A program made the translations under genes and the position numbers. From positions 558,001 through 622,000 of the forward strand of contig NZ_ML660052.1 in NCBI RefSeq assembly GCF_007004665.1: 64,000 nucleotides of DNA. The letters are read 5' to 3'. This DNA comes from Denitrobaculum tricleocarpae. Lineage in GTDB: Bacteria > Pseudomonadota > Alphaproteobacteria > Kiloniellales > Kiloniellaceae. The notes beneath the pieces were generated by a model, which saw only the letters and a program-made list of their open reading frames with translations, was not told the DNA's origin and did no database searches. Shown piece after piece: positions 19,682 through 27,555 of the stretch. Every line of letters begins with the position of its first letter. The first letter of the stretch is position 1.

Positions 19682-21049
19682 CTACGCGCTTGGGGGTTTG
19701 TCCTGATCTTCCGAGCTCCGGACTCCGCGGCTGCGCTCGCGCTTTGGAGTGATGTCCCGGACCCAACGCCTTGCGCTGCTGGCCAGATTGATCATCGCGT
19801 GCTCAGCCCGCCGGGTCGACTTAAAAAGCGCGAGCAGCTCTTTGCCGTAGGTCAGGCGAACGGTCTCGCGGCCGGAAGTAATGCCGAGCAGGGTAATGCG
19901 ATGCAAGCGCCGCGCGGTTTCGAGCCAAAAGGGGCTGCCGAGCAGCGAGACCACGGTGACCGCGACAATGAGGCGGTGATCTTCGTCGCTCAGTGCGCCG
20001 GACCGCAGGCCGATCGCGGCAAGAATAAAGGAGAATTCGCCCAGTTGGGCCAGGATCGCGCCTGATAGAAACGCGCGCGGCCAGTTTTCGCCCAGGAACC
20101 CGATCAGAAGGATATTGAACGCGGTTTTGAAGATCGCGACAAAGGTGACGATCAGCAGCACGGTTCCGATGTTGTCGATCAGATACCTGAAGTCGATCAG
20201 AAGCCCAATCGAGAGAAAGAACACCATCAGCAGGATGCTCTGGATCGGCGCGGTATGGCGATGCAGGGTTCTGCGGCTGGTCGAGTTGCCGATGACGAGA
20301 CCCGCCAGGAAGGCGCCGTAAGCCGGCGACAGTCCCATCAGACCCGAAACCGCCGCGGTTCCGAAACAGAACGCCAGGCTGGCCAGGGGTGTGAGGTCGG
20401 CATCGCCGCCGATTGATTTGACAAAGGGCAGACGCAAGCGCTGCCGGCGGCTGAGATACACGATCAGCAAGGCGAGGAACGCGATCGAGAGAACGACCTT
20501 GGCGATCGCATCAAGTCCAATGCCGTCCTCGCCCCCGAAAGATCCGACGATCAGCATCATCGGCACCACCGCGAGATCCTGGGCGACCAGAATACCGATC
20601 GTAACCTGCCCGACCCGCGTGCGCAGCTCGCCGATCTCCTCCAGCATCTTCACCGCGACTGCGGTGCTCGAGAGGGCCACAACGAAGCCGATGACGATGC
20701 TCAGCTCATACGACCATCCCAGGAATGAACCCAGCGCGAACATGCCCCCCAGGCCGACGGCGATCTGCAGGAGGGTTGTGATCAGCGCGACCTTCCACAC
20801 CTCGCGAATGCCGCGCAGCGAGAGCTCCATTCCAATCGCAAACAGCAGGGTCAGTACCCCGAGCTCGGCGAGAGTCCGGATCGCATCACGGTTTTCCACG
20901 ACGCCAATGACTGAGGGGCCAAGGATTGCGCCGGCCAGAATGTAGCCAAGCACCGCAGGTTGGCCGAGCCGTCGCATGCCGATGCCACAAGCCAGCGCCG
21001 CGACGGCTACGATCGCAATTCCGGTGATGTCGCCGACGTGGTCCTGCAT
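19682..21049 (-). CDS. CPA2-family cation:proton antiporter
   Basis: Membrane exchanger, 455 aa, with about 12 helices in the Na+/H+ exchanger fold. The N-terminal pattern RLGQPAVLGYILAGAILGP and the core LVAQDLAVVPMML are typical of KefB/KefC-like carriers. It stops after the transport domain with a charged tail of about 65 residues and has no RCK/TrkA-N domain, so it is not a full KefB or KefC. The ion may be K+ or Na+. The tail's coding DNA has a fossil copy at 17705-17729. Confidence 0.88.
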   Translation of the reverse strand: MQDHVGDITGIAIVAVAALACGIGMRRLGQPAVLGYILAGAILGPSVIGVVENRDAIRTLAELGVLTLLFAIGMELSLRGIREVWKVALITTLLQIAVGLGGMFALGSFLGWSYELSIVIGFVVALSSTAVAVKMLEEIGELRTRVGQVTIGILVAQDLAVVPMMLIVGSFGGEDGIGLDAIAKVVLSIAFLALLIVYLSRRQRLRLPFVKSIGGDADLTPLASLAFCFGTAAVSGLMGLSPAYGAFLAGLVIGNSTSRRTLHRHTAPIQSILLMVFFLSIGLLIDFRYLIDNIGTVLLIVTFVAIFKTAFNILLIGFLGENWPRAFLSGAILAQLGEFSFILAAIGLRSGALSDEDHRLIVAVTVVSLLGSPFWLETARRLHRITLLGITSGRETVRLTYGKELLALFKSTRRAEHAMINLASSARRWVRDITPKRERSRGVRSSEDQDKPPSA

Positions 21050-21373
21050 GATCGGAGTCTAGAACATGAGCTTTTTATTTGGAATCAATTTGACGGCAGA
21101 TGGCTTCAAACCGGGGAAACACATAAAACCTTGCCCTGATTTATGATGCCTGTACATGCGAACCGAGAGAGCCCGAAGTTGGGCGATGGAAAGAGTCAAG
21201 ACTGTGTATTCTCCATCAAATGTATGACAAAGACCCTAATCATTTGTCTTTGACGCTAAAATAGACGATGACGCCCGGCGCAGTCTGGCACTGGCCATCG
21301 GGCGCGCGGTCATTGCGGCTGCGATGCGGCAGACATGTGCCGTTTTCTTGAGTGATGTTGGAAAGATGCAGGA
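21050..21373. other. Intergenic region, no gene recognised
   Basis: About 320 bases between the antiporter start and a small membrane-anchored ORF. An inverted repeat CAAAGAC/GTCTTTG with an 11-base spacer lies near 21228-21253. It must hold the antiporter promoter (minus strand) but I cannot place it. Nothing else stands out. Confidence 0.35.
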
Positions 21374-21622
21374 ATGAAGTATCTTGTTGTCGTCATCGGT
21401 CTGGCTGTTGTCGCGGCTGGCGCCACCTTTTTGCGCTACGAGAGTTTCGACCCCTGCGACTGGATCGAGGCCGACATGCTCAAGTCCTCGGACCTGCCTC
21501 TTCTGGTTGTTCAGTCGCGTATCAGTGCCTATTTCCTGTTGGACGGTATTGTGAGCCCGGATTTTGGGGAGTGCTTGCTGGGATGGTGGGAGTTCCGCCT
21601 TGATGGAATTCCGGAAGAGTGA
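21374..21622 (+). CDS. Small membrane-anchored or secreted protein, unknown
   Basis: 82 aa. An N-terminal hydrophobic helix (YLVVVIGLAVVAAGATFL) could be a signal anchor. The rest is short and acidic, with two cysteines (DPCDW, GECLLGW). I do not recognise the family. An AGGA lies very close to the ATG, so translation is plausible but not certain. It stands 124 bases before the sugar dehydrogenase on the same strand. Confidence 0.5.
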   Translation: MKYLVVVIGLAVVAAGATFLRYESFDPCDWIEADMLKSSDLPLLVVQSRISAYFLLDGIVSPDFGECLLGWWEFRLDGIPEE

Positions 21623-21746
21623 CGCGGCTCCGCCTGGTGGAAATCATCTTCCGGCCGAAGCCTTGCTGGTTTTTGAAGGGCTTCGTTCCTATATCGAAAA
21701 CCTCAGGCGGTCCGGTTAACTCAAAGGTGCAAGAGGGGCTCTATCT

Positions 21747-22904
21747 ATGCGGCTAGCTTTAGCAAATACGCGTTCCATCAAGGTGCTTTCAGCGGTTTTT
21801 ACATCCGGCGCACTGGTTGCAGGAGCGGCGCTTCTGACCGATCGGGCCTCCGCAGACGTCATCAAGAGTGAAGAACATGACTTTCGGATCGTCACCCTTG
21901 CAGACAATCTCGAGCATCCCTGGGGATTGGCGTTTCTGCCCGATGGCACGATGCTGGTCACCGAACGTCCGGGACGCCTGAATATCGTTCGTGAGGGTGA
22001 AGCACCGAAACCGGTTTCCGGTGTCCCCGAAGTCGTCGAGAGCGGCCAGGGCGGGATGCTCGATGTCGTGCTCCATCCCGACTTCGAAAGCAACCAACTG
22101 ATCTATCTGTCCTATTCGGGTGCGGGTGAAGGTGGTGCCGGAACGGAAGTGGTCAGAGGGCGTCTGGAGGGTGACGCCTTAACCGACGTGGAACAGATTT
22201 TTGCCGTTGAGGCCAAGTCGGGGGGCGGCCGGCACTTCGGGTCGCGCCTGATGTTTGGCGCGGATGGTATGCTCTACATCACCTCGGGAGACCGGGGAGA
22301 TCCGGACCGGGCCCAGGATTTGAAGGACCATGCCGGTAAGGTGATCCGCGTGACCGCGGATGGCGAAGTGCCGGACGATAACCCCTTCAAAGACAATGCC
22401 GACGCCCACCCGGAGATCTATTCCTGGGGACACCGTAACCCTCAGGGAATGGCGTTACAGCCCGGCACCAACCGGATCTGGACGGTCGAGCATGGTCCGC
22501 GCGGCGGCGATGAGTTGAACCTGGTCGAAGCCGGCACGAACTTTGGTTGGCCGGTTATCACTTACGGACGCAGCTACGCCGGCTTTTCGATCGGCGAGGG
22601 CACAAGCAAGTCGGGAATGGCGCAACCCGTCACCTACTGGGTGCCGTCGATTTCGCCCTCGGGACTGGCCTTCTACGACGGCGAAGCCTTTCCGGAATGG
22701 GAGGGTAACCTCTTTGTCGGCGGCCTCTCCGCACGGGCCCTGATCCGCATGGAGCTGGTCGGAGAGCGCGTCGTGCACCAGGAGCAGCTGCTGGTCGATT
22801 ACGATGAGCGGGTGCGCGATGTGCGCCAGGGACCGGACGGCCTGCTCTATCTGCTGATTGACGATTCCGAAGGATCGCTGATTCGTCTGGAGCCCGTATC
22901 GTAA
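21747..22904 (+). CDS. PQQ-dependent aldose sugar dehydrogenase (Asd/YliI type)
   Basis: Periplasmic six-bladed beta-propeller dehydrogenase, 385 aa. A signal peptide ends near RASAD. Family motifs are HPWGLAFLPDGTMLVTERPG, GGRHFGSRLMF, YITSGDRGD, the Ca/PQQ-site stretch HGPRGGDELN, and NFGWPVITYG. Members oxidise a broad range of aldoses with pyrroloquinoline quinone as cofactor. No pqq biosynthesis genes are in the window, so the cofactor may be made elsewhere or taken up. It ends 22 bases before the convergent deaminase gene. Confidence 0.9.
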   Translation: MRLALANTRSIKVLSAVFTSGALVAGAALLTDRASADVIKSEEHDFRIVTLADNLEHPWGLAFLPDGTMLVTERPGRLNIVREGEAPKPVSGVPEVVESGQGGMLDVVLHPDFESNQLIYLSYSGAGEGGAGTEVVRGRLEGDALTDVEQIFAVEAKSGGGRHFGSRLMFGADGMLYITSGDRGDPDRAQDLKDHAGKVIRVTADGEVPDDNPFKDNADAHPEIYSWGHRNPQGMALQPGTNRIWTVEHGPRGGDELNLVEAGTNFGWPVITYGRSYAGFSIGEGTSKSGMAQPVTYWVPSISPSGLAFYDGEAFPEWEGNLFVGGLSARALIRMELVGERVVHQEQLLVDYDERVRDVRQGPDGLLYLLIDDSEGSLIRLEPVS

Positions 22905-22926
22905 GCGCCGGTTTGCCAGCTGCCTG

Positions 22927-24288
22927 TTACCGGGCCTCGTCCCGCAGGATATCTGCCGCAGCGGCCCTGTGATCGCTTAAGAGCTGCGGCAGGTCGACGC
23001 TGGTAATCTCTCCCTGATCGACCAGCACATCTCCGCCAACGACGGTGTAGCGCGCGCGGTGCGGACCGCAGAACACCAGCGCGGCCAGAGGATCGCTGCC
23101 GGCACCCGCCATGACGGCGGTTTCGGTGGAAAAGGCGGCAAAGTCACCTGCCATCCCCGGCGCAAGTGCTCCCAGGTCCTTCCGGCCGAGCGCCCGCGCG
23201 CCACCTCTGGTCGCGATGCTCAGGGCTTCGCGCGCGGACATGCCTGCAGCGCCTTCGCGCACCCGCTGCAGCAGCATGGCCTGCCGTGCCTCGCCGAGCA
23301 GATCGGCACCGTCATTGGACGCTGAACCGTCGACACCCAGACCGACGGCTATGCCGCTGTCGAGCATGCGGCGAAGCGGTGCTATGCCGGAACCCAGACG
23401 CATATTCGAGCAGGGGCAATGGGCGACCGCTGTGCCGGTCCTGGCGAAGAGCTGGATCTCGCCCTCGTCCAACTGGACGCAGTGGGCATGCCAGACGTCT
23501 TCGCCGACCCAGCCCAGTTCTTCGGCATAGGCGCCCGGTCTTTGGCCAAAGGTCTCTTCGGAGTAGACGATATCCTGGGCGTTTTCGGCCAGGTGGGTAT
23601 GAAGCCTGACACCGTAGCTGCGCGCCATGACCGCGGTTTCGCGCATCAGGTCTCGGCTTACGGAAAAGGGCGAGCAGGGGGCCAGAGCGACCTGAATCCG
23701 CGCATAGTCCGCCGGGTCGTGGTAGCTCTCGACGACGCGCTGGCAGTCCCGCAGGATGTCGGCTTCCTCCTCAACCAGGAAATCCGGTGGAAGCCCGCCC
23801 TCGGACTCGCCGATGCTCATGCTGCCACGGGTGGCATGGAAGCGGATGCCGGTTTCCAGGGCGGCTTCGATGCTGTCGTCGAGCCGGGTGCCATTGGGAA
23901 AGAGATAGAGATGATCGCTGGTCGTCGTGCAGCCCGAGAGAAGCAATTCAGCGATCCCGGTTTTCGTCGCGGTTTTGAGCGCCGATGGCGTCAGGCGGCC
24001 CCAGAGCGGGTAAAGCGTCTTCAGCCAATCGAAGAGCAGGGCATCCTGCGCCGCCGGAACAACGCGTGTGAGGCTCTGATAGAGGTGGTGGTGCGTGTTG
24101 ATCAAACCGGGCAGCACGACATGACCGCGCAGATCGATCACGCGCTCGGCGGTTTCGGGAAGCTCAGCCGTGGGACCGACAGCTTCGATAACGCCATCTC
24201 TGATGAAAAGCCCGCCGTCTCTTATTTCACGCTTGTCGGGGCCGAAAGTGGCCAGGAGAGCTGCGTTGCGTGCAAGAAGTGTCGCCAT
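22927..24288 (-). CDS. 8-oxoguanine deaminase-like amidohydrolase
   Basis: Zn-dependent amidohydrolase of the cytosine deaminase/AtzB group, 453 aa from ATG at 24288. An open frame to 24402 would run into a palindromic repeat, so it is not used. Metal ligands are NTHHHLYQ, HTHLAEN, the His of WHAHCVQL and the Asp of GVDGSASND. The stretch HHHLYQSLTRVVPAAQDALLFDWL is typical of 8-oxoguanine deaminases, which turn 8-oxoguanine into uric acid and ammonia. AtzB-type hydrolases for other purines or triazines are close relatives, so the substrate is a strong guess only. Confidence 0.82.
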   Translation of the reverse strand: MATLLARNAALLATFGPDKREIRDGGLFIRDGVIEAVGPTAELPETAERVIDLRGHVVLPGLINTHHHLYQSLTRVVPAAQDALLFDWLKTLYPLWGRLTPSALKTATKTGIAELLLSGCTTTSDHLYLFPNGTRLDDSIEAALETGIRFHATRGSMSIGESEGGLPPDFLVEEEADILRDCQRVVESYHDPADYARIQVALAPCSPFSVSRDLMRETAVMARSYGVRLHTHLAENAQDIVYSEETFGQRPGAYAEELGWVGEDVWHAHCVQLDEGEIQLFARTGTAVAHCPCSNMRLGSGIAPLRRMLDSGIAVGLGVDGSASNDGADLLGEARQAMLLQRVREGAAGMSAREALSIATRGGARALGRKDLGALAPGMAGDFAAFSTETAVMAGAGSDPLAALVFCGPHRARYTVVGGDVLVDQGEITSVDLPQLLSDHRAAAADILRDEAR

Positions 24289-24340
24289 ATCATGCTGTCT
24301 TTGTAGGACTTGCCGAACACCCGGTGTGCGCCGCAAAGTC

Positions 24341-24473
24341 TCTAGTGTGATGTTTCTGAAGTTCGCCGCATAATGTGCGGCGAATTTTAGAGACTGAATC
24401 ACACTAGATTCAATGAGATAGTGTCCCGTTGAATCTGAAATTCAATGAAGTGAATTTCAGACTCGGGATACTA
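24341..24473. repeat. Pair of nested palindromes (second repeat type)
   Basis: The first unit (24341-24408) has outer arms TCTAGTGTGAT/ATCACACTAGA and an inner hairpin TTCGCCGCA/TGCGGCGAA. The second (24419-24473) has outer arms TAGTGTCCCG/CGGGATACTA (one mismatch) and an inner hairpin TCTGAAATTCA/TGAATTTCAGA. They lie 11 bases apart, between two minus-strand genes. The two-in-a-row, hairpin-within-hairpin layout is like the A/B elements elsewhere in the window, but the sequence differs. Confidence 0.85.
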
Positions 24474-24491
24474 GGAAGTGTTAGGCCCGGG

Positions 24492-25577
24492 CTAGAAAAA
24501 AGCGCGCAAGGAAGCCGGCCCCAACCATTCGGCGCGCATGCGCCGCAGGGTTTTCGCTTGCAGGTATTCATCAACACGCCCTGCGACATGGGCGATCAGG
24601 TCCGATGTGTTGTTTTCAGCCGACCAATCCTCGGTCGAAGCAGCCGAATGCTTGTTCTCGGTTTTGCTCCGGCTTTGCACGACCCGCCATTTCGCACACC
24701 AGGTGACCGCCCGCAGCATAGTGATGCGCCGCAGCGGCAGCATCCAGGGACGTAGCGTTTCCGCGAGCTCTTCTGGAACTGTCTCCAGATAGCGCCGGTA
24801 AAAGCCTGCAACCTCATCGATGGACAGATCCGCATATACATCTGTGTCCCAGGTCGTCGAAGAGTAAATCGTCGCGTGGGCGAGGTCCGTCGCCGGAGAA
24901 CCGTAGAGCGCTTTCTCGAGGTCCACGATGATGGCGCGCCCCTCTGGATCGATCAGGAAATTTCCAGGGTGAGTGTCGGTCAGAACCAGAGTTTGAGGTT
25001 GCGATTGTCCCTGGGTTTCCGCCGCGAAGGGCCGGGCCCAGGCGAGCTCGGCTTCGATCTCCTGCCGGGACTCACTGCTGAGAGCGGCTTCGTCCAGAAA
25101 TTCGGCCTGCTGTTCGATTTCCTTCATGGCACCGGCCACAGGGTTCGCGTGATCCCCAAGCGGCGGTCTTTGAGTTTTGCCTGGCACCGGGAGGGCATGG
25201 ACCCGCGCCATGCACTCCGCGAGGGCGCCCAGGTCCTGGGGCAGGGAGGGCGGGCGGCCGTTGATCTGTTCGACCAGGAGTGCGCCCATGGGAACGGACT
25301 CACTGGGGGCGATGACCGCCTTGAGGCTGGGGGCGTGGCCGCTCTGGCCGACCCGACGGAAACAGGCCGCCTGATAATTGAGGTTTTCCGCAGCCGCCAT
25401 GGCGAACTGGCTTTGCTTGGGCACCCGCAGCAGCAGATTTCGGCCCTTCACCTCCACATGATCATGGGCGAGTCCCTTGACCTCAAGCGGTTGGAGTTCC
25501 TCCAGCGCGGTGCTGGCGAAGCCTTCGATTTCCTGAAGCGTGGCGAGGAGGGCGGACAGGTTTGCTATAACGCTCAT
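24492..25577 (-). CDS. APH/choline kinase-like phosphotransferase
   Basis: 361 aa from ATG at 25577; upstream open codons overlap the divergent glycosyltransferase and are not used. Kinase-like motifs are the catalytic loop LTDTHPGNFLID (D, H and N in place) and the metal-binding IIVDLEKALYGSPATDLAH. The small-molecule substrate is unknown: the family phosphorylates aminoglycosides, choline, homoserine, thiamine and others. It faces the glycosyltransferase pair across a shared 130-base promoter region. Confidence 0.82.
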   Translation of the reverse strand: MSVIANLSALLATLQEIEGFASTALEELQPLEVKGLAHDHVEVKGRNLLLRVPKQSQFAMAAAENLNYQAACFRRVGQSGHAPSLKAVIAPSESVPMGALLVEQINGRPPSLPQDLGALAECMARVHALPVPGKTQRPPLGDHANPVAGAMKEIEQQAEFLDEAALSSESRQEIEAELAWARPFAAETQGQSQPQTLVLTDTHPGNFLIDPEGRAIIVDLEKALYGSPATDLAHATIYSSTTWDTDVYADLSIDEVAGFYRRYLETVPEELAETLRPWMLPLRRITMLRAVTWCAKWRVVQSRSKTENKHSAASTEDWSAENNTSDLIAHVAGRVDEYLQAKTLRRMRAEWLGPASLRAFF

Positions 25578-25707
25578 GACTTTCCGAATTCTGACGCTGC
25601 TGGTAATCTGACTTTGGTTTTGCTTCGCGCAAACCTGCGTGGGTGGACAAGCCGCGCCCGGCAAGATAAAGCCGAAGCACCGGCAATGGCTATGTGACAA
25701 AGGCGGA

Positions 25708-26394
25708 ATGACCGCATCTCTCTCAATTGTGATCCCGACATACAATTCGCGTGCTGTCCTGCCGCGGACTGCTTCGGCGTTGAAAAACACGGAGGGAGGG
25801 TCACTCATCCATGAAGTGATCGTGGTGGATGGCGGCTCGAAGGATGGCACGCGGGAGGTCGCCGAAACACTGGGCGCCAAAGTGATTGAGGCGCCGGCGA
25901 GCCGGGGCGGTCAACTCTCGGTAGGGGGCGCTCAGGCCACTGCGGAGTGGTTCTTGTTTCTGCATGCGGATACGCGGCTCGATGCGGCATGGCACCAGAT
26001 CGTTGCAGCCTTCATCGAAGATCCCGCAAATCGCGATCATGCTGCGGTTTTTCGCTTCGCGCTGGACGATCCTGATCCGCGCGCACGCAGGGTCGAGCGC
26101 ATCACCCACTGGCGCAACCGGGTTCTGGGCCTGCCTTACGGCGATCAGGGCCTGCTGATCAGCCGGGATTTCTACAAGCAGCTTGGCGGTTTCAGGCCCT
26201 TTCCGCTCATGGAAGACGTCGATTTGGTGCGGCGGATCGGGCGGCGCCGGATTTGCTGTCTGCCGGCGACGGCCACGACATCGGCAGTACGCTATCGCCG
26301 GGATGGCTGGTGGCTGCGGCCTATCCGCAATGTCGCTCTCTTGGCGCTCTTCAGCCTCGGCACGCCGCCGCGGCTGCTCACCCGGCTCTACTGA
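25708..26394 (+). CDS. Family 2 glycosyltransferase, TIGR04283-like
   Basis: 228 aa from ATG at 25708, with AGGCGGA directly upstream. The GT-A fold shows SIVIPTYNSR at the start, the nucleotide/metal motifs VVDGGSKDGT and HADTRLD, and MEDVDLVRRI. It matches the type often labelled 'arsenosugar biosynthesis glycosyltransferase' (TIGR04283). The next gene, seven bases on, is the usual partner type TIGR04282/DUF2064. No arsenite methyltransferase or other arsenosugar gene is in the window, so that label should not be taken as a function. Confidence 0.87.
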   Translation: MTASLSIVIPTYNSRAVLPRTASALKNTEGGSLIHEVIVVDGGSKDGTREVAETLGAKVIEAPASRGGQLSVGGAQATAEWFLFLHADTRLDAAWHQIVAAFIEDPANRDHAAVFRFALDDPDPRARRVERITHWRNRVLGLPYGDQGLLISRDFYKQLGGFRPFPLMEDVDLVRRIGRRRICCLPATATTSAVRYRRDGWWLRPIRNVALLALFSLGTPPRLLTRLY

Positions 26395-26400
26395 CAGGCG

Positions 26401-27015
26401 ATGGCTCGCCGAAGTCTCGGAACCCTGGTGGTTATGGGCCGCCTGCCGCAGGTCGGTGTGGGCAAGCGTCGCCTGGCCCGCGATGTCGGGGATCTCGCGG
26501 CCTGGCGATTTTACCGAAATACGCTCAAGGCACTCTTGCGACGCCTGGGTCGCGACCGCAGGTGGCAGGTTTGCTTGGCCATCACGCCGGATCAGGCCGT
26601 CTCTAAAGTCGCCGGTGTTCCGCGCGAGGTGTCTGTCGTTCCGCAAGGCCGGGGCGATCTTGGACAAAGAATGGGACGGTTTTTGCGGCGGCTTCCGCGC
26701 GGTCCGGTCGTTATCATCGGCTCGGACATTCCCGGAATCGAGCCGAGACACCTGACCCGAGCCTTTCGCGTGCTTGGCAGGAAAAGCTGGGTGTTCGGGC
26801 CGGCTGCGGATGGCGGTTACTGGCTGGTCGGCGCCGCCCGGCGACCCCGTCTGCGCATGCCGCTGCCGTTCGATCAGGTGCGCTGGTCCAGCCCGCAGAC
26901 CCTTAGCGACACCCTTTCCGGGTTACGCGGGGCGTCTTACGGCCTGCTGGAGCAGCTTGACGATATCGATTCCGGCGCGGATCTCGACCGCTACCGGCGG
27001 GCTGTCAGCCGGTAG
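26401..27015 (+). CDS. DUF2064 glycosyltransferase-like protein, TIGR04282-like
   Basis: 204 aa. It has the nucleotidyltransferase/GT-A-like fold with LVVMGRLPQVGVGKRRLA, IIGSDIPGIEPRHL and GPAADGGYWLVG, all diagnostic of DUF2064. The Lys-Arg of the first motif matches nucleotide-sugar binding enzymes. It is co-transcribed with the TIGR04283-like gene. Its last 11 bases overlap the tail of the convergent moaB. Function of the pair is not established here. Confidence 0.86.
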   Translation: MARRSLGTLVVMGRLPQVGVGKRRLARDVGDLAAWRFYRNTLKALLRRLGRDRRWQVCLAITPDQAVSKVAGVPREVSVVPQGRGDLGQRMGRFLRRLPRGPVVIIGSDIPGIEPRHLTRAFRVLGRKSWVFGPAADGGYWLVGAARRPRLRMPLPFDQVRWSSPQTLSDTLSGLRGASYGLLEQLDDIDSGADLDRYRRAVSR

Positions 27016-27550
27016 CCTTGAGGTGCTCTTTCAGCCGTGGCATTAGCTCAACCAGATTGCAGGGACGGTGCCGGGAGTCGAGCTGGAACTTCAGGATATC
27101 GCCCCAACCGTCCTTACAGGCCCCTGGCGAGCCGGGCAGTGCGAACATATAAGTTCCATCGGTCACACCGCCAAGCGCCCGGCTCTGGATCGTCGAGGTA
27201 CCGATCTTTTGGTAGCTCAGCCAACGGAAGAGCTCGCCGAAACCTTCGATTTCCTTCTCCAGGACCGCCTTCATGGCCTCCGGCGTGGTGTCGCGTCCGG
27301 TCACCCCGGTTCCTCCGGTGGTGATGACCACATCGATCCCGGGGTCTGCGCTGTAACCGCGCAGCTTTGCGACGATCACGTCGTAGTCGTCGCGAATGAT
27401 TTCGCGGCTGGCGACCTTGTGATTGTCGGCTTCGATCATCTCGCAGAGCACCCGGCCGGACTTATCGTCCTCCAGAGTACGGCTGTCCGAGACAGTGAGA
27501 ACCGCGATGTTGACGGGGAGAAAGGGGAGTGATTCGTCGATGCGCGCCAT
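27005..27550 (-). CDS. moaB: Molybdenum cofactor biosynthesis protein MoaB
   Basis: 181 aa MoCF-biosynthesis fold protein. Characteristic motifs are [34 protein letters not shown] and the C-terminal substrate loop [18 protein letters not shown]. It adenylates molybdopterin or supports that step. It lies six bases upstream of nothing molybdenum-related; the slt gene precedes it with a five-base gap on the same strand, so both may share a transcript. Confidence 0.92.
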   Translation of the reverse strand: MARIDESLPFLPVNIAVLTVSDSRTLEDDKSGRVLCEMIEADNHKVASREIIRDDYDVIVAKLRGYSADPGIDVVITTGGTGVTGRDTTPEAMKAVLEKEIEGFGELFRWLSYQKIGTSTIQSRALGGVTDGTYMFALPGSPGACKDGWGDILKFQLDSRHRPCNLVELMPRLKEHLKATG

Positions 27551-27555
27551 AGCTT

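Noticed and set aside
22927-24402. Longer N-terminus of the deaminase (start at 24402)
   Set aside because: The extra 38 residues are coded by the palindromic repeat at 24341-24473, and the conserved protein starts at ATG 24288.
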